Positions 34,145-46,099 of a stretch of 64,000 nucleotides of DNA are shown one piece after another (the stretch's first letter is position 1; each line of letters opens with the position of its first letter). Source of the stretch: Desmodus rotundus. Its lineage: Eukaryota; Chordata; Mammalia; Chiroptera; Phyllostomidae. The stretch spans positions 137,526,818 to 137,590,817 of the forward strand of contig NC_071392.1 in assembly GCF_022682495.2 (NCBI RefSeq), in the 5' to 3' direction. The notes beneath the pieces were generated by a model. That model ran no database searches. It was not told the origin of the DNA and worked only from the letters and a program-made list of their open reading frames with translations. A program made the translations under genes and the position numbers.

Positions 34145-35595
34145 TCCATGTGGTTTTTCTTTCAAGTCACCATTAATTGTAGCCACTTACAGGGTCCATG
34201 AAAGGTTGGCCTTACTATCCACTAGAAGTTCCGAGAACTTTGGCAACACACCATGGCTGCTGCTAGGATGTGGGAAGAGCAAGGGTCCACATGCACATCT
34301 TCTCACCTTGAAAGCCCAGCCTCTGTGCACTGGGCATGCCCTCCAGGTGGCCTCCCTGTCCCAGAGTCGGCAAGGAGATGGTTTCATTGCCTGAGGCCAC
34401 ACTACCACCTGGGAGACACCTTACTCAGCACCACTCACTCTGGAAACCATGATTTTCTGCCTTGAGATTTGATGACTTGTCAGACCTTGTGCAAGTCACT
34501 TTTCCTCTGACTTTTCCATCTACGACAAGTGGGCTTTGCATGAGCTTTTGAGATGCACTAGTCAATGGTTAAAATGTAGGCTGTGCAGAACAATAAAATC
34601 AAAGTATGTGTTTTAAAACCCTCAGGGGTTATGATTGAAAACTGATCCCTATATAACAAAGCAGTGTTTCCTTTCTTTCCCTTTCTCTCCTGCCTCCCCA
34701 CCTCCACTCCCTTATTCTGTGCTTTTTCTCTCGAGGCTTTTGGGATGCTTACGCAATAACAATTAAGTCATGTGAAGCATGTGAGCTGTCCAAGTGTGAC
34801 ATCATCATGGCATTGTGTACCATTATTATAGATGAGTAGTCTGTAAGTAGCGCATTCACACACCTAGAATACATGAGTTGGCCAAAGCTGAAACCATAGA
34901 ATAACCAACGGAGCGATTCAAGGTCAGAATCTTTCATTCAAGTAATGGTTGCAAAATTCAGAAATGAAAGAGGCCTGGGGAGGGGGGAGGGAGATAGTTC
35001 ATCTGGCTACGACAGATCTCTCTGAAATAAAAGGAAAAACAAGAGGAGGAGAAAAACATGCCTCTGTGAAGTGTTTAGCTCATCCTGGACTACTCTTTCA
35101 AGTACTTCACTTACCATCAAACATTAATCTCCCTAGAAACTGGAGCTTTTACTTCCTGTAGCTGTAGCAATTAAGGGCAGTTTGGGCTGGGCAGCTCTGA
35201 CTTCCCAGCATGACCCTGGCAGCTCTGTGGCCTGTCCTCATCAGGAAGCTTCTTTACTCATTTACAAGCCTTGTTGTTGTTATTATTATCATTTTTTGAG
35301 AAACACAACACGAATCCTGCCCCAGTGCAACAACTCAGGTCAGATCTGTAAACATAATTCTTGTAACAAACGAACTGTGATTGCTAAGAGGAAGCTATAG
35401 CTGTTGTTTAAACTCCCCTTTTTGTCCCCAAGGTGGGGATCTCATTATCTCCCATATGATGTGGGGTTTGTTTGTTTTTTTTTAACCATCTGCACTATAA
35501 CTAAAAGTGTAGAACACAGCAAAAATCGATACTTCCATCTCTGTGGTGTTAATACTCAAAAGGGCCCCCCAGTGCCTTAAAAGGGTGGTTTCATT
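34145..35595. other. Unique sequence; MIR-like piece near 34480-34560
   Basis: 'cagaccttgtgcaagtcact' and 'tttcctctgacttttccatc' look like a diverged sense MIR core. Nothing else is recognised and no exon supported. Confidence 0.4.
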
Positions 35596-35599
35596 CACA

Positions 35600-35735
35600 G
35601 TGGCCTTCACCCTCCCAGGAAGGGATCACTCTCGATGGGCACAGAAACAGAGAGGGGACTTCACTAACGTCTCAGAGTGAGCCAGGGGCTGCATGGAGAA
35701 CACAGGAGTCTAGTCCCAGAGCCCAAACTATTTTT
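35600..35735 (-). mobile_element. MIR SINE fragment (antisense)
   Basis: 'acagaaacagagaggggact' and 'gtctcagagtgagccagggg' in minus-strand MIR order. Confidence 0.5.
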
Positions 35736-35739
35736 TTTT

Positions 35740-36530
35740 AATTTACTGTTTGCCTGGTGATCTCTGTGATCATCACCAAATTATGTTTTATAATGAAAAT
35801 ATACTGAGGGGGTTTGGTTTATCTTAAGACTCTGGACGATGATGAACCTGCCATAGATAACCTGGGACGGGTGGAATCACTATTCTTCAGCAACAGACTG
35901 TCTGCCTCAGTTAAGGCTGCTGTCACTTCTCAAGTACCCACGTAAACTGAGGGGAACAGAAGATAAAAACACAAGATGGTCAGTCATTAATAGTGTACAA
36001 AGATTTGTCTCCAAGGATGTTCACTGTAGCATTTTCGCAGGGAAAAAAAATGATCACTTTTCCCTCAAGGGATTTCACAACTAAATAAAATAAACAGTCT
36101 TGATGAAAGGAAGCTAGTCTTTTATTTCATTTTTTTTAAAGAAGAGCTGACAAATATTCCTTACTGCAAAAGAACACCAGAGATATAAGAAAGATAAAAG
36201 CTGACAACAGATAGCGCTACAAATTAATTGCATGCCTATGGAAGGCTTAGTTGGGCCTTTGTAAACAGCCTGGCTGAAAGGCAAGGCCAAGGTCATTTCA
36301 AGCCATGCTGAAGGGCCCATGGGGTAGCGAGGAGGGAAGGAGCAAATCTCACCCTCCCATATCTGAGAGGCCTCATTATGAATACCATATGAGAGCAGAC
36401 AAGGACACACCAAACTTACAGATAAACCCGGCAAGAATAATACCTGGTTATTGAGGCCATATCAGATTCTTTGACTCATCAGGTAAAAAACCACCAGACT
36501 ATACAGATCAAAGTAAAGCATTTAGAAATC
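35740..36530. other. Unique sequence, nothing identified
   Basis: No repeat family or exon recognised. The 106-codon minus-strand frame at 36114-36434 has no known motif. Confidence 0.4.
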
Positions 36531-36539
36531 CCACTGATG

Positions 36540-36760
36540 GGCAGCAGGGAGCTAATCAAGGAGACCTGCGTTTTAGTCTAAGCTCTTGCAACTATTAGCT
36601 GGATGACATTGGCTGACATTGGGCAGGTTACCTCTCTGAGCCTTGGCTTCTCCTCATGACTGTTGTGAAGATGAAATGAGTTAATATCTAAAAAGGGTTT
36701 AACATAGCTATTGGCATATAATAAGCCCTTAATACATTTCACAAATATTAATAGCTTTGT
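36540..36760 (+). mobile_element. MIR SINE
   Basis: 'attgggcaggttacctctctg', 'gagccttggcttctcctcat' and 'gaagatgaaatgagttaata' in sense order, with a tail at 'taagcccttaatacat'. Confidence 0.85.
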
Positions 36761-36844
36761 TATTGTTGATTGATATTATTGCCGTCTTATTGCAAAAGCT
36801 GTATTTCCCACTCCTTAGGAGTGGGCTACAGTTTGTGACTCCCT

Positions 36845-37460
36845 TCCAAAGAAGACATTATGAAATGGTGGGGTGAGGGGGAAGCAACCTTGCAATGGAG
36901 AACTTAACAAACACTATCTAAGCCAGGTGATCAAGGTCAACATCAATAGGGGCAAGTTATGCTGAAAGCATGTACCTTCAATATGATGTGATGAAAACGG
37001 CTCTTTATCTCTGTGGCATTCCTCCAAGAAATCCATAACTCCAGTATAACAAGGAGTAAAACATCAGACAACCCCAGTAAGGGGGACATTCTACAAAATA
37101 CCAGACTAACACTTCCCCCAAACTGTCAATTCATCAAAAAATGACAGCCTGAGAAATATTCACAGGCAGAGAAACCTACAGAGACATGACAACTAAGTAT
37201 AGTATAAGTATAACACAGTCTTCTGGATGGAATCCTAGAGCAGAAAAAGGAAATTAGAAAGAAACTAATGAAACACATCAATCAATTAGTAATGACATAT
37301 CAATATTGGTTCATTAGCTGTGACCAAGGTATCTTCCTAATGTAAAACATTAACAGTAGGGGAAGCTGAGTACAAAGTGTACAGAAACTCTCTCTACTAT
37401 CTTTGCAACTTTTCTGTAAAACTGTTTCTTTAAAACAAAGTTTATTAAAGAAATAAAAGA
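36845..37460 (+). mobile_element. Old L1M 3'UTR and tail
   Basis: 'gggggacattctacaaaata', 'gagacatgacaactaagtat', 'cattaacagtaggggaagct' and 'tttgcaacttttctgtaaaa' follow the 3'UTR of old L1 elements, ending in an A-rich 'aagtttattaaagaaata' tail. Confidence 0.75.
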
Positions 37461-37464
37461 AACT

Positions 37465-37870
37465 GAAATGCCACCAGAGCAAGGGATGTTTCAAGTGACT
37501 TCACACATCAAAAGTGAGAAGGGGCAGAGAGTAGACTTTACTGTGTCTGAAATTGACATTGAATTAGTATGGGGTCACTTTTCCACCAGAGGAGCCCCTG
37601 GACCCATTTCTTTGACCCAAGACGATTTTCTCAATGGCTGTTGTCCTACCTGTTCTTCTGTGGGGTCTTACCCCCTAAAGGTTATCCCCCTGATGTCAGC
37701 TTTCCCCTCTTTGCTGCTTTGAAGACAAGAGTCCATAACTTACATCTTTCCCTTTCAAATGTTTGGCACAGAAGCAGAAAGCAGGTAATCAAAATGATCA
37801 ACAGGGGATTTCACAGGGGCTTCTGCTAAAGCTCAATTCTTTTTCTGAGAGAGTAATTTTAAAGGTGACC
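37465..37870. other. Unique sequence, nothing identified
   Basis: Two overlapping plus-strand frames (37468-37829) have no recognised domain. Confidence 0.4.
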
Positions 37871-37874
37871 TAAT

Positions 37875-38085
37875 CTTTACTGAGCATGCATGCGTTCAAT
37901 GCCAAACGCTAATCCCAGCATGTTACAAAATGACTGTATTGATTCCTCACACACAGACTACTAACACGTTGCTGTCACTATCCCCATTTTACAGATGAGA
38001 AAATTGAGGCACAGATAATTTATGTGACTTGCACAAGGTCACACACTAATGGCAAACTTGAACCCAAGCTGTTATATACCCAGCA
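37875..38085 (-). mobile_element. MIR SINE (antisense)
   Basis: 'tatccccattttacagatga', 'gaaaattgaggcacagataa' and 'gacttgcacaaggtcacaca' are well preserved in minus-strand MIR order. Confidence 0.9.
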
Positions 38086-38649
38086 CCCAATAAGAATAAA
38101 ATTTTTCAGATGTTCTCTCCTTCCCTGCACACACAAAAAAGTTAGACATAAAATGCAGTGAGGACAGAATGAATGGTCTCTAATCAGTTGTCTCTTTACC
38201 ACCCATGTGTGATTCTTAATTTAGAGCCTTCTAGACAAATCAGGTGCAGATGCTTCCAAATGGAAAAACACGTCTTTATTAACTGCTCATTTAAAAAGCC
38301 CACGTACAACAGATATTTCTGACCTCTACCCCAGTTCTGAATCACAGGTGCCAACTGCCCTATTTCTACTTCTCACTTGAAGCCTTGGCCTTGGCTCAGG
38401 ACTAAAATAAGAGAGGGGACCGGGCTTCAAGTCCCTGCCACCTGCGTTACCTTCTCTTTCAAAATAGCTGAACCTTTAATGGATTTTCAGACTTTTTCAA
38501 ACTGTTCCTATTTGCAGCACAGCCTTTTAGCAATGTTAGAAACTCCTCCATATTGGGTAGTGCCCAGCCAAGGAATCTGTTTCACAAGTAAAATGTTTAC
38601 TTAAGGCTTGCTTCAAAATAAAATCAACAGTGACAACCAGAATTAACAT

Positions 38650-38845
38650 ATTGAGTATCTCCCAAGGAACTGGATGGGATGGGTGTTTTACAGAACTTAT
38701 CATATTTTATACTAACAATGATGATCAAATAAGGCCTTATTATCTCCACTTGAGAGCTGGGAAAACAGGCTTTGAGAGGTTAAGCAACTTGTAGAAAGTC
38801 TCGCAGGTACTAAGTGGAGGAGTGAATAGCACAGCACGAGTTCTT
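38650..38845 (-). mobile_element. MIR SINE (antisense)
   Basis: 'ttatctccacttgagagctg', 'ggctttgagaggttaagcaa' in minus-strand MIR order. Confidence 0.75.
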
Positions 38846-39009
38846 GTGATCTTTTCCTGTGACCCCATGACCTCACAGTCGTACTTAAGTCCTCCCAGCC
38901 TCATACAGGGACTCCTTCTTCCCTACTTGAATGGCCCCATCCAGTGTGCCATTCTCTTATGTCCAGGGTATCAGCTTTCTCATCTGATATAAGTCACTGT
39001 GTGTATTTA

Positions 39010-39605
39010 TTTATCTGAAGAAACCCCAAACACCAATCAAAAAGACATATGTACCTCCATGTTCACTGCAGCTTTATTTACAACAGCCAAGATATGGAAG
39101 CAACCTAAGAGTCCATCAATAGACAAATGGATGACGAAGATATGATATATATGTACAATGGAACATTACTCACCATAGAAAAGAATGAAACTTGCCATGT
39201 GCAACGAACGACATGAATGGACCGAGAGGGTGTTACGCTAGGGGAGCCAGGCCAGGGAAAGACAAACACCATATGATTTCACTTACATGTGGAATCTAAA
39301 AAAAGTAAACAAAACAGAAACAAAGTCATAGATACAGAGAATATTTTGATGGTTGCCAGATAGGAGAGAGGTGGGGGGGTGCATGAAACAGGGGAGGCAT
39401 TAATATGTGCAAATTGTCAGTTATAAGAACAGTCACAGGGATGGAAAGTACAGCATAGGGAATATAGTCAATAACATTGTAATGTCTGTGTATGGTGTCA
39501 GATGGGTACTAGACTTCATAAGGTATATAAATATCTAATCACTATGTTGTATACCTGAAACTAATATAATATTGTATGTCAAGTGTAGCTGAAAATTTTT
39601 AATTA
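39010..39605 (+). mobile_element. L1 3' end (L1MA-like)
   Basis: Starts inside ORF2 C-terminal sequence ('ccatgttcactgcagcttta', 'cagccaagatatggaagcaa') and continues through 'ccatatgatttcacttacat' into a 3'UTR ending 'acctgaaactaatataatat'. All frames are broken. A 5'-truncated relic. Confidence 0.85.
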
Positions 39606-39714
39606 TCTTACAAAATCACCATGTAAAGTGAAGAAGTCCAGAGGGGGGCATCCAGGTAACACTTGCACATCTTACCTGGGGCCCTCTGGGGAAAACCCCC
39701 CACCTCCAGTCTTT

Positions 39715-39835
39715 TGATAGCTGAGCAACCTGTAACAAGCCACTGAATCTCTGTGAACCTCAGTTATTGCTTCTCCAAATGAACATAATGTTGGCTGCCC
39801 TGTCTCCCTAACATCTATGAAATACACACTGATTA
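39715..39835 (+). mobile_element. MIR SINE fragment
   Basis: 'caacctgtaacaagccactg' and 'aatctctgtgaacctcagtt' in sense order. Confidence 0.55.
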
Positions 39836-39914
39836 TTTTGGCAGAAGTTTCCCATTCTTGATTGCATTTTAAAATAAGAACTTACTGAGGAAGTCGGGAA
39901 GGCTTATAGTCCAA

Positions 39915-40060
39915 TAAGCATCTACTGCAGAGATTCCGTATAACAAGTACTAGGCTAAGCACTTCCATGTCATAATTTAACACTCAGAGCAATCTTACAG
40001 GGCAAAGTATTACTGATGAGATCGTTGTGGGTCAGAGATGGCGAAGAACTTAAAACACAG
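39915..40060 (-). mobile_element. MIR SINE (antisense)
   Basis: 'actaggctaagcacttccat' then 'gagcaatcttacagggcaaa' in minus-strand order. Confidence 0.6.
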
Positions 40061-40339
40061 GGCATAACTAAAAAGGAGCAGGTATTTCTTAAATGTATTT
40101 ACATACGTTAAAGTGGATTTGAAATTGTAAAGAACGAGACCAAGAAATCTAATCATGAATGCATGGATGTGTTTCAGAAGTTGTACACAATCAGGTATCC
40201 ATCAGATTCATAAATTCCTCCCAGAAGTTAAGAATCAAATATTGCCCTAGACATGTACATAAAAATAGCATGTTATTCTTCAGAGTGGCACAGGTAGCTG
40301 TCATCACAGGATGACAGCATATGATCACACCTCCCTATT

Positions 40340-40450
40340 ACTTAGAGATCTGGGATTGTGAGCTTCTACAGGATAAAATGCAGAGCTGGTTCATTGTCTA
40401 CCTAGCACCTAACATAGTGCCCACATTGAACTGAATAGAAATGAATGGAA
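40340..40450 (+). mobile_element. L2 3' tail
   Basis: 'gattgtgagcttctacagga' and 'ctacctagcacctaacatag' in sense L2 order. Confidence 0.55.
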
Positions 40451-40815
40451 CCAAATAGAATTTTCCTGGGCAAGGGGAAAGATGATTTAGTCATTAAAAT
40501 TTCAGCCTTTCTACTTTACAGACATGAAAACATCTCCAGCATGGAGGATCCATGTAACTCAGGGGAAGATGATATAAATATGACTTATGTTGTTATTCCT
40601 ATCAGTATTGACACAATTAAAATGAAATTATATTCTTTGAAGTCATTAGTTATTTATTAAGATAATTGATAAGAATGAAGATGCTAAATACAACATGAAC
40701 AGCTTACATTTATTAGCCAAAGAATTATGCAAAGTATTTTCCTCTCCTCTGGTCCTAAGGGGGTGATAACGTCTGGCTAAGGACATCACTACCAGGCAGA
40801 TCACTTGAGGTTCAT

Positions 40816-41485
40816 ATAGTAGTCCCCCATTATCTGGGAGTTTATTTTCCATGGCTTCAGTTAACTGTGGGCCAGACATATCAAATGGACAATTGCAGTA
40901 ATAAACAATTCATGAGTTTTAAATTGTGTGCTGTTCTGAGTGGTATGATGACATCTTGTGCCCGCTGCTCAGGACTACCTGGACATGAATCATCCCTTTG
41001 AATTGTCCTTTTGTCCAGTGGACCACACTGTAGGTATATGCTAACCACCCATTAGTTACTTAGTAACCATCTCCACCACCAGATTGACTACCAGGGTATC
41101 AGAGCGCTTGTGTTCAAGTCACCCTTATTTTCAGAAGGCCAGTAGCAGCCGACCGCTATGTCACAAAGCCTACGCCACTTCCTCTCACCATGTAGGCATA
41201 GTATCACCTCACATCATCACGAGAAGGGTGAGTACAGGGCAATCTAATATTTTAAGAAAGAGACCACATTAACATAACTTACGTTACAATATGTTGTTAT
41301 AATTGTTCCATTTTATTATTAATGTTGTTAATCTCTTACTGTGCCTACATTTCTAAATTAAACTTTATCATCATAGGTATATATAATAAAACACACAGTA
41401 TATGTAGTGTTTAGTACTAACCATGGTTTCAGACCTCCACTGGGGGTCTCGGAACACATCCCTTGTGGATAATGAGGACCACAGC
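40816..41485. mobile_element. Tigger-type (TcMar) non-autonomous DNA transposon
   Basis: The left end 'agtagtcccccattatctgg' and the right end (reversed: gtcctcattatccacaaggg) are degraded inverted repeats. Inside are 'ataaacaattcatgagtttt', 'agcgcttgtgttcaagtcac' and, near the right end, 'tccactgggggtctcggaac', all in the order of a Tigger1-like element. The transposase body is absent, so it is an internally deleted derivative of about 0.67 kb. Confidence 0.8.
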
Positions 41486-41486
41486 A

Positions 41487-41640
41487 CTGTTATTATCTAC
41501 ACGTTCTAGATGAGGAAAATGAGCCTTAGAGAAATGAAGCCATTTGCCTAAGTTTATACATCTGGTGAATTGCAGGTCCAAATGTGAGTTAACGTCTGAC
41601 CTGTAACCACCATACACTACCCAGCTTCCCACTCAGCTGT
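41487..41640 (-). mobile_element. MIR SINE (antisense)
   Basis: 'tagatgaggaaaatgagcct' and 'gaagccatttgcctaagttt' begin immediately after the Tigger-type element. A MIR-like antisense piece also lies before that element (about 40690-40780), so the transposon may have landed in or beside a MIR. Confidence 0.7.
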
Positions 41641-41841
41641 GAAGCCAGCTCAAGGCAGGTAGACCTGAGCTCCACCCCCAGTAGCAAAGAAGAAAAGCAT
41701 GAGAATGAGCACCCACCACTCAGCTTGCTTCCCCTTTTCTCTAATGCCCTCTTCATAAAATTCAAAACCTTCTTTTCATACCTGTCTTTAAACCAAATCT
41801 TCCAATTTTCTCTTCTTAACAAGGCCCTTAGTCCCACTCAA

Positions 41842-41859
41842 CCCCCCCCCCCCCCCCCC
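41842..41859 (+). repeat. Homopolymer C18
   Basis: Eighteen consecutive C bases on the plus strand (G18 on the minus strand). Pure poly(C) runs of this length are rare in mammals and are prone to slippage and G-quadruplex formation. Confidence 0.95.
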
Positions 41860-42219
41860 ACTCCTTGCCTTCCTCCTCTTCCACTGGACTATTAGAAAGT
41901 CACACTCTATTGGTCGTTAGTACAAATCAATAGTCCATGTTGGGGAATAGATTTTCTCTCTGTTCATGCTCCCATGTCTGTAGTCAGCTTCAGAAGTTTG
42001 AATGCAGACGGGCTGGATCCAGAATTGTCTGGACATTTCACCCAGTGCTAAGTCAGCCACTGCAGCCTGAGTGCTGGGAGGGCCCTGCTGTGGAAGTTTT
42101 GTTGGTTGGCAACACAGACCCTGCAAGGGGCACCAAATAAACTGTTAATGAGGTTACCTGCCTCCTGATGTGCTGAAACACCAGCAGCCCCAGGGGCTTT
42201 GTTTATTTCCCAGGAATGT

Positions 42220-42400
42220 AAGGGAAATGGCCTGGTCCAACAGACAGAGCAGCAGTCTGGGAGCCTGAAGACCTGGTTGGCTGTGTCTCTTACTAGGTAC
42301 ACAGCCTTGGGCAGGTCATTTAACTTCCCATAGTCTTAGTGTCCCCAGGCACAAAATGGAAATAATATTCTTGCCTTAATGGTACACCATTCAGCCTGTA
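42220..42400 (+). mobile_element. MIR SINE
   Basis: 'agccttgggcaggtcattta' and 'ggcacaaaatggaaataata' in sense order. Confidence 0.85.
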
Positions 42401-42599
42401 TATGAGCAAGAAATGTCAACATCATCCTCGTTGCTTCCCTCCTCCTTACCCCCCATAGCCAGTCTGCCTCTGAATTCTGTCTCCAATCTCCTGGTCTCCA
42501 CTCCCCCCAGCTATGTTAGTTCAGGCATCATGATGTCCTACTATACTAATGCTAAGTCCCCCATGGCTCATGTCCCTTTCCTAGTCTAGCACTATCATC

Positions 42600-42760
42600 A
42601 ACCCTTTCTCCTCAGGGTGGCAGGTTAGCTTATTAAAGTGCACATCTTACCATCTTGATCCTGATTAAAAAAGGATTATATGAATCTCCATCATTATAAA
42701 GTACACATTTGCCAGCCCAGGATCCAAAGTCCTCCATGACTTTGATCTGTTCTACTCACA
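42600..42760 (+). mobile_element. L2 relic
   Basis: 'ccaaagtcctccatgacttt' and nearby 'gtgcacatcttaccatcttg' resemble the L2 ORF-end/3' region in sense. Diverged. Confidence 0.45.
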
Positions 42761-42805
42761 ATAGTTAGGGATCTTTCAGGCACAAGTGACAGAAACCCTC
42801 TCCAA

Positions 42806-43032
42806 ACCCTGGCTGGCGTGGCTCAAAGGATTGAGTGTTGGCCTGCAAACCAAAGGGTCGCCGGTTTGATTCCCAGTCAAGGCACATGCCTGGGTCTCAG
42901 GCCAGGTCCCCGGGGTGGGGGTGGGGCATGTAGGAGGAAACCACACATTGATGTTTCTCTCTCTTTTTCTCCCTCATTTCCCCTCTCTCTAAAAATAAAT
43001 AAATAAAATCTTAAAAAGAAAAGAAAAGAAAA
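42806..43032 (+). mobile_element. Ves SINE with (AAAAG)n tail
   Basis: Sense Ves with intact-looking A and B boxes ('gcgtggctcaaagg', 'ggtttgattcc'), a G-rich insert around 42911-42926, and a tail ending in repeated aaaag. Imperfect target duplications gaaaccctctccaa (42792-42805) and gaaacacctctccaa (43033-43047) differ by one inserted base. Confidence 0.93.
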
Positions 43033-43049
43033 GAAACACCTCTCCAAGA

Positions 43050-43550
43050 AGCTTGATTGCACAGGAGAACTCACTGGCTTATGAAACTAAAAAAGCCTGG
43101 GGCAGACCAAGTCCACCAGAGTCCAAGGGCTTCAGCAGCCTCATTAGGAAGTGGCTCCTCTCCATCCTTGGCTGTGCTTTTCTCTCTAGTGACTTTATTC
43201 TTGATTAGGCTCTCCCTACTCAATAACAAATCTGCTCCTACAAGTTTCATGCTTACCTAGTACTTATTTAGCAACCCCCTGAGAAGAGAGTGTTTTTTTC
43301 TCACTGATTTCAACAAAAGTCACCAGGCAAACCACAGTGGTCTGTTTTGGGTCATCTGCCCAACCGTTTACTAAACATGAAGCTAGGAAGGGTATGGTGA
43401 TGAGGTGGGCACTTCCTGGAGACTGGGGCTAGGGCCAGCCCCACCTGAATGACTTAAGATTAGTGTTTCCCCACCAAAAAAATCATATTGTTATAACCAA
43501 AACAAGAGGAAATAAATATTAAGCTTTCATAAACAACATCTATTTTATAA
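43050..43550. other. Unique sequence, nothing identified
   Basis: No repeat or exon recognised. Confidence 0.4.
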
Positions 43551-43589
43551 CCCCTACAGTCAAGAGCATCTCTCCTACTCCAGGCTCCA

Positions 43590-43930
43590 AAATTTAGTGA
43601 GGCAAAACTGCCATTTTATTCTGTTCATGATCTTGTGGACATCAGGAAATCATGGAGGGCTCAGCTGGGCCACTCCTGCTTGGGGGTCTCTCTTGTGGCT
43701 GCAGTGAGATGTTGGCTGGGGCTGTAGACATCAGAAGGCCCAAGAGGGCTGGGTGTCCCAGGTGGCTGCCCAACAAGAGGGCTGTCTGTTAGAAGCTCAG
43801 TGGGGCTGTCAACTAAATGCCTCCACATGACTTCTTCAGCAAAGAATCTCCAAATAGTTGGACTCCATAGGGCTCAGGGCTCTATGCCTTGGCATTCCAG
43901 TAAAAAGGAAGAAGCCACATGCGTTTTCCT
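43590..43930 (-). mobile_element. MLT1-type LTR (antisense)
   Basis: 'agctgggccactcctgcttg', 'gggtctctcttgtggctgca' and 'gatgttggctggggctgtag' follow the antisense MLT1 order. Ends are diffuse. No internal proviral sequence. Confidence 0.65.
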
Positions 43931-44079
43931 CAGCTAGCCTTAGAAGTCATGGAGTGTCACCTTTCAGCATTCTATTGATTACAATGCTTCCCAGGCTCAA
44001 AAGGAGGGGGCACCTTGGACAAGAGGAGTATCAAATTTGTAGCCACAATCACTTTCTATTGTTCTGTGAATACATTCTC

Positions 44080-44420
44080 ACCATTTCAACAATTTTTGCA
44101 CTTATGGATTCATTTCTTTGTCTATAATATCCTTTTCCTCTTCTCTCTACCAAGCTCTACAATCCCTATAAGACATACCCCCACTGCAAAGCTTCTGCCC
44201 TCCTCTCTACATAGTGGCATTGGCTACTTCCTTTGGGCCACATTCTGAGTATGTGGCTGTTTCAATAATGTTTTTTCCCCTGATATATTGTAACGCCTTA
44301 CTTCTGCCTCCATCACTGGCTATGAGGTTCTTGAAGGTAGAGACAGTCTTATTTGCCTTTATACTTCATATAATGTCTCTCATAGGCCCTCAGTATGTGT
44401 TTGCTAAATGATAGAATTAG
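44080..44420 (+). mobile_element. L2 LINE 3' region
   Basis: 'gcctccatcactggctatga', 'gttcttgaaggtagagacag' and 'ctcagtatgtgtttgctaaa' mark the sense L2 3' end, with more diverged L2-like sequence upstream. Short frames here are not genes. Confidence 0.7.
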
Positions 44421-44809
44421 ACTATAGAACCAAAGAGCTTTTCGAATGTTACACTGCTACTTAAACAAAGGCTGTCTTGTATTATTTACAAGATAAGTAA
44501 GTTTTTTACTGAAGACAACGTAAAAGCTTTTGGTGATAGCTTCCTGCCTGACAAATTCTAAATGAATAATCCATTTGATTGCCAAAAAATTTAAAACTTT
44601 CTTTCTTTTTCTCTCTCGAGCTCATGATACCTAGCTGTTTGTTCTTTTTATTTGATCTGTTAGTTGGATCACCATTCCTGGATTTTATCAACAAGTCACC
44701 TTGCCATGAACCTGTCTCGTTAAGCCAGTCCTTCTCTACACCCTTTAAAGTTTTGTACCTAATTTATCATCTCATTCTTCTGTCACACTACTCACTATCT
44801 TTAGTCTTT

Positions 44810-45050
44810 TATTTATTCAATAAACATTTTGTGGGGATCTGAGGACCCCTTATGTACCAGGCATTAGGATGGACCCTGCAGATTCAGTGAAAAACAAGTG
44901 GCAGTCCCTTGTAATTAATAGGAAACTCAATGCCTGCTTGAGAAAGAAAATGTCAACAGAATGTAATAGACATTAAGGCAGAGGCCTGCAGGGAGGGTTA
45001 TGGGTGGGTTTCTAGATCCTGTCTGGGGTGAACAAGAAAGACTCTGTAAG
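44810..45050 (-). mobile_element. L2 LINE 3' region (antisense)
   Basis: 'ttattcaataaacattttgt' then 'tatgtaccaggcattaggat' and 'gaaaaacaagtggcagtccc' follow the reversed L2 3' end. Confidence 0.65.
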
Positions 45051-45399
45051 AGGAAACAGCAACCCATCTACAAGAATGAATAGTAGCTAGACTAAGAAAG
45101 AAGGCAACATCATAATGAAAGAGAACATCCTGGACTAAGGATGAGATAGCAAAGAGCAGATGTGTGGAAGACCAACAAACAGCTTCACGAAACAGAAAAT
45201 GGCAGGTTTCTGGAGCTCCTTGCTAACCAAGTTGTGGAAACTCTCTCGGTTAGAGTCGTTAGGGTCTCTAGAAATCTCTGACCAACTGGGAACCTAGTAC
45301 TTAACCCAAAGAAGTGAGGAAACAATTGTGGAAAATCAAACTTGAGGGAGTTAAAAAAAAATGCAGTTGTTTACCTAAGCCAAATGGAATTAGATGCCT

Positions 45400-45530
45400 T
45401 AAAAAAAAATTCTAGTCCAAGCTCCACCTTTTACCACCTGGGAGACTTTGGGAACAATTTATTCATAGATCTTTATCTATTAATCAAGAGTACATATTTC
45501 TGCTGTTTCAGGAAGTTGCTGGGGAGATCA
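45400..45530 (+). mobile_element. MIR SINE, diverged
   Basis: 'tctagtccaagctccacctt', 'accacctgggagactttggg' in sense order. Confidence 0.5.
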
Positions 45531-45539
45531 CAAAAGATG

Positions 45540-45920
45540 GTATATACAGGACTTCCTTTTGTGGACAGTGGTTACTTTTGCCTAGCGAGCATCTTTGCCA
45601 TTTTTACCAGTAAGAGACCACTTCTCTTTCCTTCTTTCTTGGGGAGCACAGCTCCCATACTTCACACCATTTGTGAGCATGTGACTTTTGTCTGACCAGT
45701 TAGAACACAAGTCATCCCTGTCCCTATTAAACAGTGCAGGACTAAGTACACACCCCGGATTGGCTCATGGGTGATCAAGTAGTTCCACCTGGTTCAATCA
45801 GAATAAATCCTGTGATTCAAAAAAAATTTGAAAAAATGAAACCTTCCTTCCAATGGAGCTGCTAAGTTGTTGTAGTTCAACCCCAAAACCACTGAAGGGC
45901 CACAGCAAGTAAAGAAACAA
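45540..45920. other. Possible old unclassified repeat
   Basis: 'gtgagcatgtgacttttgtc' and 'attggctcatgggtgatcaa' have the look of an old LTR or DNA-transposon relic, but no family could be assigned. The 117-codon frame at 45342-45695 has no recognised domain. Confidence 0.3.
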
Positions 45921-45979
45921 AAATGATAAATCCCAAAGTTAGATTTCTAGTTACTTTTGCAGGTGTGAGGGCATTCAAT

Positions 45980-46095
45980 CAGATTGGCTATGACATCTTA
46001 GGTACTTAGTTAGATACTAGGTAGTAGATACCTAGTGTTTGTTATACTATTCCTTATACTTTTTTGTATATCCAAAATATTTTATAATTAATAAT
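45980..46095 (+). mobile_element. Old L1M tail
   Basis: 'gttatactattccttatact' and 'tatccaaaatattttataat' resemble the extreme 3' end of an old L1. Confidence 0.45.
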
Positions 46096-46099
46096 TTTT

